A stretch of DNA of 9,703 bases, taken from Pseudohongiella sp. (GTDB lineage: Bacteria > Pseudomonadota > Gammaproteobacteria > Pseudomonadales > Pseudohongiellaceae). The stretch spans positions 1-9,703 of the forward strand of contig JAUSPW010000438.1 in assembly GCA_030652635.1 (NCBI GenBank), read 5' to 3'. A program made the position numbers and the translations under genes. Below, one piece after another: positions 1-5,895 of the stretch (its first letter is position 1; each line of letters starts with the position of its first letter). The notes under the pieces are model-generated. The model worked only from the letters and a program-made list of their open reading frames with translations, ran no database searches and was not told where the DNA came from.

Positions 1-1
1 A

Positions 2-334
2 GAAAACTGCGCCATCATGGCCGCCGAGCAGCTGAAGGATTTCCTCGAGAATGGTAACATCCGCAACTCCGTGAACTTCCCCGCCCTGTCACTGGATCGT
101 GTACAAGGGGCCGCCAGCGGAACACGGCTTGCGATCAGCAATAAAAACGTGCCGGGCATGTTGGGTAAAATTCTGTCCATTCTTGCCGAACAGGATATTA
201 ACGTAGTCGATATGATCAACAAGAGCCGCGACGACATCGCTTACAACCTGATTGATCTGGCCAGCACACCGTCACCTGCCGCTGTGCAGGCCATTGCGTC
301 CACCGACGACGTTATCAAGGTGACCTTGCTGTAG
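2..334 (+). CDS. serA: D-3-phosphoglycerate dehydrogenase, C-terminal part (5' end outside window)
   Basis: The enzyme oxidises 3-phosphoglycerate to 3-phosphohydroxypyruvate with NAD+, the first committed step of serine synthesis in the cytosol. Only the last 110 residues are present. The reading frame is open at the left edge, and the fragment opens with the end of the catalytic region (an AAEQLKDFLENGNIRNSVNFP-like segment typical of the SerA substrate/NAD domain end). It then runs into a single ACT domain with the signatures NVPGMLGKILSILAEQDINV and NKSRDDIAYNLIDL, ending in a short VTLL tail. The ACT domain in short-form SerA enzymes is the serine-binding feedback site. serC follows 78 bases downstream on the same strand, so the two steps are probably co-expressed. 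The methionine at base 17 is internal and not the start. Family identity is confident; the catalytic residues cannot be checked here. Confidence 0.93.
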   Translation, partial: ENCAIMAAEQLKDFLENGNIRNSVNFPALSLDRVQGAASGTRLAISNKNVPGMLGKILSILAEQDINVVDMINKSRDDIAYNLIDLASTPSPAAVQAIASTDDVIKVTLL

Positions 335-400
335 GGATACGCGCAACCATTTGATATAGCTATAAAAGCCATAAATTTGATTTTAAATACAACTGCTAGC

Positions 401-405
401 AAGGA
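401..405 (+). promoter_or_regulatory. Ribosome binding site of serC
   Basis: AAGGA sits 7 bases before the ATG at 413 and decides the start against the in-frame TTG at 377. The 335-400 spacer after serA is AT-rich and holds a 10-bp palindrome (tatagctata, 355-364). I see no well-spaced sigma-70 promoter there, so read-through from serA is the simpler view. Confidence 0.75.
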
Positions 406-412
406 CTTGACG

Positions 413-1501
413 ATGAACCGCATATTTAACTTTGGGGCCGGCCCGGCCATGTTGCCACTGCCTGTGCTTGAAAAAGCCAAAGAAGAGTTTCTGGACTGGA
501 AAGGGCTTGGCATGTCCGTGATCGAAGTCAGCCATCGCAGCGCCGAGTTTGAGGCATTGCTGACCGAGACCGACCAGTTGATGCGCGAACTGGCCGGACT
601 GCCGGATAACTTTGACATTCTGTATGTACACGGCAGTGCACAAATGCAGTTTGCCGCCATTCCGCTCAACCTGATGCCATTAAAGCCCGCACACAAAGCC
701 GCCTTTATCGAAAGCGGCCACTGGACGGTGCTGGCTCGCAAGGAAGCAGCGCGTTATGGCAACGCTGTGACCGTGGCCAGCAGCGAAAGCAGCAACTTCA
801 ATCACATTCCTGACTACGATGTGTCCACGCTGGATACAGATACGTCCTACGTTCATATCACCAGCAACAACACGTTGTTTGGTACACGCTGGAACGAGTT
901 CCCCGACACCGGCGATATCCCGTTGGTAGCGGACATGACCTCAGAACTGATGTCTCGTGTCATCGACTACAACAAATTTGGTCTGGTGTTTGCCGGTCTG
1001 CAGAAAAATCTCGGCCCATCAGGCATGGCAGCGGTGTTAATTCGCAAGGATCTGATCGGTCACGCCATGCCCCAGACACCGAACCTGCTGAATTACGACA
1101 CCTACGCCAAGAACCATTCCATGCCCAACACCATCAACACCTTTGCGGTGTATATGATGAATCTGGTACTGCATTGGCTGAAGGATCAAGGCGGCGTGCC
1201 AGCGATGGAAAAAATCAACGCACATAAAGCCAAAATCATTTATGACGCCATCGACAGCACCGACTTTTACCGGGGCGCGGCGCAAAAAGGCCACCGCTCA
1301 CAAATGAACATCACCTTTACGCTGGCCAACAGTGAACTGGACAAGAAGTTCCTTGATGAAGCACAGGGGCATGGATTGTACGCACTCAAAGGTCACCGTG
1401 TGGTGGGTGGTATGCGCGCATCGGTCTATAACGCCATGCCGGTTGCAGGTTGCCAGACGCTGGCGGACTTCATGGCGGATTTTGCCCGTCGTAACGGTTA
1501 A
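413..1501 (+). CDS. serC: Phosphoserine aminotransferase (PSAT)
   Basis: PLP-dependent class V aminotransferase that converts 3-phosphohydroxypyruvate plus glutamate to O-phosphoserine (step 2 of serine synthesis; it also serves the pyridoxine route in many proteobacteria). The ATG at 413 is chosen because AAGGA lies 7 bases upstream and the product is then 362 residues, the same length as the E. coli enzyme; the frame extends to a TTG at 377 but this has no support. With this start the numbering matches E. coli. K198 in GLQKNLGP is the Schiff-base lysine, D174 and Q197 contact the cofactor, N239/T240 hold its phosphate from the partner subunit, and H41/R42 and H328/R329 bind the substrate. 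Two differences are visible: the loop at 74-80 reads GSAQMQF, with Q77 where E. coli has Arg, and L196 replaces the usual small residue before QK. It follows serA directly. Confidence 0.96.
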   Translation: MNRIFNFGAGPAMLPLPVLEKAKEEFLDWKGLGMSVIEVSHRSAEFEALLTETDQLMRELAGLPDNFDILYVHGSAQMQFAAIPLNLMPLKPAHKAAFIESGHWTVLARKEAARYGNAVTVASSESSNFNHIPDYDVSTLDTDTSYVHITSNNTLFGTRWNEFPDTGDIPLVADMTSELMSRVIDYNKFGLVFAGLQKNLGPSGMAAVLIRKDLIGHAMPQTPNLLNYDTYAKNHSMPNTINTFAVYMMNLVLHWLKDQGGVPAMEKINAHKAKIIYDAIDSTDFYRGAAQKGHRSQMNITFTLANSELDKKFLDEAQGHGLYALKGHRVVGGMRASVYNAMPVAGCQTLADFMADFARRNG

Positions 1502-1514
1502 TCCTGAACATCGG

Positions 1515-1542
1515 GGAGGCAGCGGCTCACTGCGCTGCCTCC
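1515..1542. terminator. Strong hairpin between convergent serC and greB, possible bidirectional terminator
   Basis: GGAGGCAGCG (1515-1524) pairs perfectly with CGCTGCCTCC (1533-1542): ten GC-rich base pairs and an 8-base loop. It starts 13 bases after the serC stop. The greB stop codon (1527-1529, minus) lies in the loop, so one arm is greB coding sequence. Neither strand has a U-run after the stem, so it is not a textbook intrinsic terminator. It may instead block exonucleases or help Rho-dependent ending. The pairing is seen directly; the role is inferred. Confidence 0.55.
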
Positions 1543-2015
1543 GCAGCCCCATACCTAATGCGGTTGACGTACCAGACGGCTTTTCCCTCGGGCGTTCTGA
1601 CTATCACCTCGTCACCTTCCTCTTTCTGCAGCAGCGCCATGGCCATCGGGCTGTCGACTGAGATGACATCTTTGCGATCAAATATCTCGTCGTAACCAAC
1701 TATCTGGAAACGGCGGATCTCGCCTTGTTCGCTTTCTACTTCAACATGCGCGCCAAAAAAGATTTTGCCAGTGTTGTCGGGCAACGCTTCTACTACCTGT
1801 AGTTCTTCCACACGCTTACTCAGATAACGCACACGACGGTCGATTTCACGCAGACGCTTTTTATTGTACTGATAGTCGGCATTTTCACTGCGGTCGCCGA
1901 GACTGGCAGCCCAAGAAACCTTTTTGGTGACGTCGGGTCGCTCTACGCGCCAGAGTTGATTCAATTCGTCTTTCAAGCGCAGCATGCCGGCTTTGGTGAT
2001 TAGGTTTTTTCTCAT
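1527..2015 (-). CDS. greB: Transcription elongation factor GreB
   Basis: GreB enters the secondary channel of RNA polymerase and stimulates cleavage of backtracked RNA, rescuing stalled complexes. The 162-residue product has the family's two parts. The N-terminal coiled coil (about 1-76) contains the tip signature SLGDRSENADYQYNKKR, with D41 and E44, the acidic pair that positions catalytic Mg2+. The C-terminal FKBP-like domain (about 80-155) has KIFFGAHVEVE, RFQIVGYDEIF and the DSPMAMALL segment. WRVERPDVTKKVSWAASLGD fits GreB rather than GreA. The ATG at 2015 is chosen because GAGG lies about 7 bases upstream and homologues begin at this MRKNLIT-like sequence; the frame extends to 2174, but that would overlap the regulator gene. 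It converges with serC and diverges from the AraC-type regulator. Confidence 0.96.
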   Translation of the reverse strand: MRKNLITKAGMLRLKDELNQLWRVERPDVTKKVSWAASLGDRSENADYQYNKKRLREIDRRVRYLSKRVEELQVVEALPDNTGKIFFGAHVEVESEQGEIRRFQIVGYDEIFDRKDVISVDSPMAMALLQKEEGDEVIVRTPEGKAVWYVNRIRYGAAEAAQ

Positions 2016-2069
2016 CGATTTACCTCGCAAACACAGTATCCCACAGAACTTCTCCCCTTGCGCCAATCC

Positions 2070-2088
2070 GGTATACCATGCCGGCATG
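2070..2088. promoter_or_regulatory. Two abutting palindromes over the regulator start codon
   Basis: GGTATACC (2070-2077) is directly followed, sharing one base, by the perfect 12-bp palindrome CATGCCGGCATG (2077-2088). The last three bases of the second are the ATG start of the AraC-type gene. In DNA this could be an operator. In RNA only a short stem could form. No convincing promoter was found in the 2016-2085 gap on either strand. The symmetry is certain; the function is a guess. Confidence 0.4.
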
Positions 2089-3090
2089 AAACGCATCAGC
2101 ATCCTCGTCTGCCCACAAGCTCTGGCTTCCAGCGTCGCCATCCCTCTGGAGATGATCAGCGCGGCTGACACCATTCACCGAATAAAAAACCATCAGCGCC
2201 AGCCTAGTTTGGAGTTAAAAACCGTGGCACGCGATGCAAGCACCCTGCTGGCCATGAGTGGCGGACTGTTGCTAAAACCCACTGCCAATCTGACTGACAA
2301 CACACAAAACACCATGGTGTTTATTCCCGCCCTGTGGGGAAATCCGCGTGCTGCTGTGCGTCAGTTACCAGAGGCAGCCGCCTGGTTACGCCAGCAATAT
2401 GCTGGCGGCGCTTCCATTTGCAGCGTGGGCACCGGCAGTTACTTCCTGGCCGAAGCTGGTTTGCTGGATCAACGCCCGGCGACCACACACTGGCGCTATT
2501 TTGATGACTTTGAGGCGCACTACCCGGCCATCAAGCTGGAACGCAAAAAATTTATCACGCACAAAGACAGACTCTATTGCACAGGCAGCGTCAACGCCGT
2601 ACGAGATGTCATGCTGCACTTTGTAGAACAGCTTTTCAGCAGCGCCGTGGCAGATGAAGTGGCTCGCCATTTTACGCATGAACTCAAACGTTCGTATGAA
2701 TCGCTTTTGTTGGCGGCCGACCCACAAGACAGCCATCATGACGAACTGATCATTAAAATCCAGGAATGGCTGCAGAAAAACTACCAGCGTGAAATAAACA
2801 TGCAGGCACTCTCGGTTCACTTTGGTTTAAATGTCAGATCTTTCAACCGGCGCTTCAGGCAAGCTGCCAATCAAACACCGGTGGAATATCTTCAGGAGAT
2901 ACGCATCAACCAGGCGCGTGATTTGTTAAAACACAGCAACCTGAGTATTGCAGAAATTGCGTTTGCGGTTGGGTATCACGACGTCAGTTACTTTACCGGA
3001 CTGTTTCAGCGCCTGCATAGTGTGACACCCAACGCTTATAGACGACTGGTACGCACCAAAATGTTTAACGTGGCCAATCAGCCGAATTAA
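2086..3090 (+). CDS. GlxA-type transcriptional regulator (DJ-1/PfpI domain plus AraC HTH)
   Basis: Predicted cytoplasmic DNA-binding regulator of 334 residues. The N-terminal half (about 1-185) is a class I glutamine-amidotransferase-like DJ-1/PfpI fold. Its nucleophile-elbow region GGASICSVGTGS places Cys at 112, followed by LAEAGLLDQRPATTHW with His135, the hallmarks of the GlxA subgroup. The C-terminal part (about 220-325) is an AraC/XylS double helix-turn-helix: INMQALSVHFGLNVRSFNRRF, then LSIAEIAFAVGYHDVSYFTGLF. In this subgroup the amidotransferase fold usually senses a ligand and is not proven to be an enzyme. The ATG at 2086 lies inside a palindrome and has no clear Shine-Dalgarno; an upstream in-frame extension to 1984 would run into greB. 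greB diverges; the DUF1244 gene converges 12 bases after the stop. The ligand and targets cannot be told from the sequence. Confidence 0.9.
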   Translation: MKRISILVCPQALASSVAIPLEMISAADTIHRIKNHQRQPSLELKTVARDASTLLAMSGGLLLKPTANLTDNTQNTMVFIPALWGNPRAAVRQLPEAAAWLRQQYAGGASICSVGTGSYFLAEAGLLDQRPATTHWRYFDDFEAHYPAIKLERKKFITHKDRLYCTGSVNAVRDVMLHFVEQLFSSAVADEVARHFTHELKRSYESLLLAADPQDSHHDELIIKIQEWLQKNYQREINMQALSVHFGLNVRSFNRRFRQAANQTPVEYLQEIRINQARDLLKHSNLSIAEIAFAVGYHDVSYFTGLFQRLHSVTPNAYRRLVRTKMFNVANQPN

Positions 3091-3102
3091 ACGTCAGCAC
3101 AT

Positions 3103-3369
3103 TCAGGGCGTCTGGTATTTGGCTTTCCACTCGGTATAGGGCATACCGTATACACGTTCCCTGGCATCTTCGTAGCCAATTTCCAGACCACGTTCTTCAG
3201 CTGCTGCGGTATACCACTTGGCCAGACAATTGCGGCAGAAACCGGCAAGATTCATCAGGTCGATGTTCTGCACCTGTTTGTTATCATCTAGGTGTTTTAA
3301 TAACTGGCGGAAGGCGGCAGCTTCCAGTTCAAGTTGCTGATAGTCGGTGAGTTGCTCGGTGGCAAACAT
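3103..3369 (-). CDS. DUF1244 family small protein
   Basis: An 88-residue cytoplasmic protein of the DUF1244 family, widespread in proteobacteria and of unknown function. The family hallmark is clear: VQNIDLMNLAGFCRNCLAKWY, containing a C-x-x-C pair (C45, C48), followed by an EDARERVYGMPYTEWK C-terminal motif. It has no signal peptide or membrane segment. The ATG at 3369 is preferred over an extension to 3438 because the extension is not family-like and AGGGAG lies about 11 bases upstream. It sits downstream of the HPF-like gene on the same strand (117 bases apart, with a hairpin between), so it could share that gene's transcript. The two cysteines might bind metal or form a disulfide, but that is not shown. 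Confidence 0.88.
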   Translation of the reverse strand: MFATEQLTDYQQLELEAAAFRQLLKHLDDNKQVQNIDLMNLAGFCRNCLAKWYTAAAEERGLEIGYEDARERVYGMPYTEWKAKYQTP

Positions 3370-3424
3370 GGTCGTGTTGACTCCCTGCGATTTGGTAATG
3401 TACTGAAAGAGGTTGATCTGATTG

Positions 3425-3456
3425 CAAGGGGAGCCCATCGGTGGACGGGCTCCTTG
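3425..3456. terminator. Hairpin between the HPF-like gene and the DUF1244 gene
   Basis: GGAGCCC (3430-3436) pairs with GGGCTCC (3447-3453) around a 10-base loop. The stem extends to CAAGG/CCTTG (3425-3429 with 3452-3456) if one G is bulged. It lies about 30 bases past the HPF-like stop in the direction of transcription. No U-run follows on the minus strand, so it may attenuate or protect RNA ends rather than terminate fully. Confidence 0.4.
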
Positions 3457-3486
3457 TGTGCGGTCTGTCTAGAGGGTAATCAAGAC

Positions 3487-3903
3487 TTAACCGACTGCGC
3501 TGGTATATTCCGGTAACTCGTCGTCGACCACATCATCGAGGCCGTCGTCCACGGCATCCGGATTTTTGTGTATGGCTTCTTTACGGTGCTTTTTGTCGAC
3601 AGACTTCAATTGTCGCTCCGCTGCATTAAATGCATCGCGGATGGCAACGTACAAATCTTCGTGAGCATGATTGTCATGCTGCTCCTGGGTGACAACAACA
3701 GGTTTACCACCTGTGTGTATCTCGATAGCGACTGAAAAGACTTTGCCTTTGTGCTGATTATTGTGAGGTGAATCCAGAACCACCCGACCGCCGATAATGT
3801 CATTGCTGAAACGACGTAACTTCTCTATGCGTTTTTGCACGCTGTCGTTCAAGGCGTCGGATTGATCGATATTATGAAACACTACTTGAAATTCATTGGA
3901 CAT
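3487..3903 (-). CDS. HPF/RaiA-family ribosome-associated protein (S30AE domain) with acidic tail
   Basis: Predicted cytosolic ribosome-hibernation factor of 138 residues. Residues 1-105 form one S30AE/sigma-54-modulation domain. Recognisable parts are FQVVFHNIDQSDALNDSVQKRI at the start, RVVLDSPHNNQHKGKVFSVAIEI in the centre and HAHEDLYVAIRDAFNAAERQL as the last helix. Proteins of this fold occupy the decoding site of idle 30S subunits. It is longer than the 95-residue short HPF but lacks the long-HPF dimerisation domain. The extra part (113-138) is instead acidic, with nine Asp/Glu residues. The ATG at 3903 is chosen over the TTG at 3909 because AGGAGA lies 9 bases upstream of the ATG and only 3 from the TTG. 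It is unlikely to be the classical hpf of the rpoN locus, as no rpoN or PTS genes are nearby; it is probably a stress-linked paralogue. Confidence 0.87.
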   Translation of the reverse strand: MSNEFQVVFHNIDQSDALNDSVQKRIEKLRRFSNDIIGGRVVLDSPHNNQHKGKVFSVAIEIHTGGKPVVVTQEQHDNHAHEDLYVAIRDAFNAAERQLKSVDKKHRKEAIHKNPDAVDDGLDDVVDDELPEYTSAVG

Positions 3904-3926
3904 AATCAATTGTCTCCTGTTTAACG

Positions 3927-3941
3927 CTGATCATTTATCAA
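3927..3941. promoter_or_regulatory. Inverted repeat upstream of the HPF-like gene
   Basis: CTGAT-CATTT-ATCAA is an imperfect inverted repeat 24 bases upstream of the start codon. It resembles an FNR/Anr box (TTGAT-N4-ATCAA), but the spacer is 5 rather than 4 and the first base is wrong. A second small hairpin, GCTCCA-TG-TGGAGC (3975-3988), lies between it and the lytic transglycosylase stop. Both are only suggestive. Confidence 0.2.
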
Positions 3942-4005
3942 AGTGTTTACTCTATCTACTTCGGCTACCCTCCTGCTCCATGTGGAGCCCGTAATTAAAA
4001 CGTCT

Positions 4006-5139
4006 CTAGAAACTATCGGCCAATCGGGCTACTGCAAGAGCATAATTATTTGCACAGTTATATCGCAAAATGGCGCGGAAATTCGGGTAAGTCAGGAAGG
4101 CCTGACCATCAGCACCATCTGGGAACACAATGGATGCCGGTATATCGGCTGGCGGCAAATCATCACCACCTACTTGTCTGACACCGTACATCTGCCATTC
4201 GTTCACTGGCAACTGCACGGTGTGTCGGCGCAGCACACTGCAGGAATGCACTGCATCGACTTGCTGCCATTGCTCGGCGCGTGCGTGGTAATCGGCTGGG
4301 ATCGCGACTTCGCGGCCCCAACGCTCGCCTTCGCGCCAGCCAGCCGCAGCCAGATAATTGGCTATCGATGCAAACACATCAGCCTCGGTTGTCCAGATAT
4401 CGCGACGGCCATCACCGTTAAAGTCCACCGCAAAATCGCGGAAACTGCTGGGCATGAACTGGCTTTGACCCATGGCACCGGCCCAGGACCCTTTCATGTC
4501 CGGATGCGTGATGTGGCCATCCTGTAGGATGTGTAATGCCGCCAGCAATTCGCCTCTGAAATAGTCGGCCCGACGCGGATCATAGGCCAGCGTCACCAAT
4601 GCCCTGATCACATCGGTGCCACCTGTGAAACTGCCGTAGTTGGTTTCAATTCCCCAGATCGCCACAATCACACGGGGCGAGACACCATAACGTTCGCCCA
4701 CTTCAGCCAGTAATTCAGCGTGCTGCGCCAATCGGGTACGGCCCGTGTTGATGCGCCATGCAGTCACACGTTTTTCCAGATACATGGCAAGCGTTTCAAC
4801 AAACTCAGCCTGATTACGGTCATTACTGATGACTTGCGGGATAGGGGTCACAGGCACTAGCGCCTGCTCAATAATGGATTCAGATATACCGGAGGCGCGG
4901 GCTTCTTCAATCAAAGCCTGCAACCAAGACTGAAAATTGGCATCAGAGCCGGTATTGGCCATACTCGGCGAGGCCAGTAATGTGCTCACAAACAGCGATG
5001 CCAAGAATAATCGGAAGGTAGCGAAGCGACCCAGTCTTGAACGGGTAAACCTGATAAGGAATGGCTGCAACCCTGCCCACCAGCGTCTTACCAAACTCGC
5101 GGATAAAGACTGATTGCCCGTTACCTTACTCCAACTCAT
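4006..5139 (-). CDS. Exported lytic murein transglycosylase, MltB family
   Basis: Cleaves the MurNAc-GlcNAc bond of peptidoglycan, leaving 1,6-anhydroMurNAc ends, in the periplasm. The product is 377 residues. A hydrophobic segment (about 43-58, FLASLFVSTLLAS) followed by PSMA-N suggests a signal peptide cut near residue 61; it has an unusually long basic n-region of about 40 residues and no lipobox. The SLT_2/MltB domain starts near FQSWLQALIEEARASGIS. The catalytic glutamate is E165 in IWGIETNYG. The SWAGAMGQSQFMPSSF motif (218-233), the DFNGDGRRDIW segment (239-249) and the C-terminal NNYALAVARLAD are all family hallmarks. There is no C-terminal peptidoglycan-binding repeat. The start at 5139 has GGAGAA about 9 bases upstream. 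The M15 peptidase gene lies 95 bases upstream on the same strand, which suits a cell-wall turnover pair. It could be a paralogue rather than MltB itself. Confidence 0.93.
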   Translation of the reverse strand: MSWSKVTGNQSLSASLVRRWWAGLQPFLIRFTRSRLGRFATFRLFLASLFVSTLLASPSMANTGSDANFQSWLQALIEEARASGISESIIEQALVPVTPIPQVISNDRNQAEFVETLAMYLEKRVTAWRINTGRTRLAQHAELLAEVGERYGVSPRVIVAIWGIETNYGSFTGGTDVIRALVTLAYDPRRADYFRGELLAALHILQDGHITHPDMKGSWAGAMGQSQFMPSSFRDFAVDFNGDGRRDIWTTEADVFASIANYLAAAGWREGERWGREVAIPADYHARAEQWQQVDAVHSCSVLRRHTVQLPVNEWQMYGVRQVGGDDLPPADIPASIVFPDGADGQAFLTYPNFRAILRYNCANNYALAVARLADSF

Positions 5140-5180
5140 GCGTCACGTTCTCCGTGTGTCTTGCGTCTAGCTACGATTCA

Positions 5181-5209
5181 AGCCTACTCCATTGTTTTGA
5201 GTTTGTCTA
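5181..5209 (-). promoter_or_regulatory. Candidate sigma-70 promoter for the lytic transglycosylase
   Basis: On the minus strand TAGACA (5204-5209) and TAGGCT (5181-5186) are separated by 17 bases. The -35 matches five of six consensus bases, the -10 only three of six. A transcript would start near 5174, leaving a leader of about 35 bases that contains the GGAGAA ribosome site. If real, the gene can be expressed apart from the M15 gene. Confidence 0.35.
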
Positions 5210-5224
5210 AGGGGCATCCGGCAG

Positions 5225-5238
5225 ATAATTTAAATTAT
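5225..5238. repeat. 14-bp perfect AT-only palindrome over the M15 stop codon
   Basis: ATAATTTAAATTAT is fully self-complementary and contains the stop codon (5235-5237, minus) of the M15 gene. Its base content contrasts with the GC-richer flanks. It may be a protein-binding site upstream of the transglycosylase promoter, or chance in an AT-rich spacer. Confidence 0.3.
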
Positions 5239-5804
5239 TGATCCAGTTGGAAACACCAGTGCCAGGGCTCATAACTGATGGCATGGCGATGTTCCCGAGG
5301 GTAGGACATAACAAATCCAAAACGGCCGGCGTTTTCACTTAACCATTTGAATGCATTGGTATTTTCAAAAGATTCTTGCAGAGGCTCATCCTCGGGACAG
5401 GCGATATCAACTGCCCGGCCAGTGTGGTGCTCACTGAAGCCCGGCGCTGCATTAAATTGCATGATGTCGTCCAGGGTACGGCCTGAATCAAGTTTTTTAC
5501 GAATCAACTGAGCCTGATAGTCGACACTCCGGAACGCCGAAACCAGCAGCAAAGTGATACCCTTATCTGCTGCCATCCGCTGCATGCTCTGCCAGGCCGC
5601 CAGTGCCGCAGGTGTCAAGCGCTGATCCCGGTCAAACATGTCCTTGCCCGCATCAACCAGTTCATCGGGCTCTGACTGCAGCGGTAAACCTGAGCGCTGG
5701 GCATATCCGGGTGCTATACCCAAAGAAGCATGCAACTGCGCAATGCGCGCGCTGTATGCCAGGTCAAAGCTTGCCATCAGGGCATTCTCTGTCTTTATTA
5801 CCAT
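5235..5804 (-). CDS. M15-family D,D- or L,D-carboxypeptidase (VanY/LdcV-like), no signal peptide
   Basis: Zinc peptidase of the LAS superfamily that should trim the C-terminal D-alanine from peptidoglycan stem peptides. Length is 189 residues. The zinc motif SEHHTGRAVDI gives H126 and D133 as ligands, and YEPWHW gives E179 as catalytic base and H182 as third ligand; the VSAFRS segment at 88-93 is also typical. The N-terminus has no hydrophobic stretch, so the enzyme seems cytoplasmic. That would fit removal of D-Ala from recycled muropeptides, as described for LdcV-type L,D-carboxypeptidases, but substrate choice cannot be read from the sequence. The start is uncertain: ATG at 5804 or at 5777 (MASFDLAYS, nearer the conserved region); neither has a good Shine-Dalgarno. 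It lies upstream of the lytic transglycosylase on the same strand and diverges from fabY. Confidence 0.88.
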   Translation of the reverse strand: MVIKTENALMASFDLAYSARIAQLHASLGIAPGYAQRSGLPLQSEPDELVDAGKDMFDRDQRLTPAALAAWQSMQRMAADKGITLLLVSAFRSVDYQAQLIRKKLDSGRTLDDIMQFNAAPGFSEHHTGRAVDIACPEDEPLQESFENTNAFKWLSENAGRFGFVMSYPREHRHAISYEPWHWCFQLDQ

Positions 5805-5895
5805 ATTAAATGACCATTAAGACCTATTTGCTTCACACTGTCTTGGCTATAGTAGCGCCTTTCGCGCAGTTGAGCGTATTCGTTGGAGAGAACAC
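5805..5895. promoter_or_regulatory. Divergent intergenic region between the M15 gene and fabY
   Basis: These 91 bases must hold promoters for both genes. On the minus strand AAGACA (5839-5844) and CTTAAT (5816-5821) are spaced by 17 bases; a start near 5809 would make the 5804 ATG almost leaderless, favouring 5777. On the plus strand a TATAGT (5848-5853) could be a -10 element for fabY, but no -35 is well spaced (TTGCTT at 5828 is only 14 bases away). GGAGAG at 5885-5890 is the fabY ribosome site. Confidence 0.3.

Noticed and set aside
241..741. Minus-strand open frame of 166 codons across serA and serC
   Set aside because: It is antisense to two confident genes and the intergenic gap, with no recognisable motif.
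2016..2174. N-terminal extension of GreB to an upstream ATG
   Set aside because: It would overlap the divergent regulator's coding region, is not GreB-like, and the ATG at 2015 has a good ribosome site.
3904..3909. TTG start two codons upstream for the HPF-like protein
   Set aside because: The Shine-Dalgarno would be only 3 bases away, against 9 for the ATG at 3903.
3943..4527. Long plus-strand open frame (194 codons)
   Set aside because: It lies antisense to the transglycosylase coding sequence, has no family-like protein sequence and no ribosome site, and fits the shadow of a real gene.
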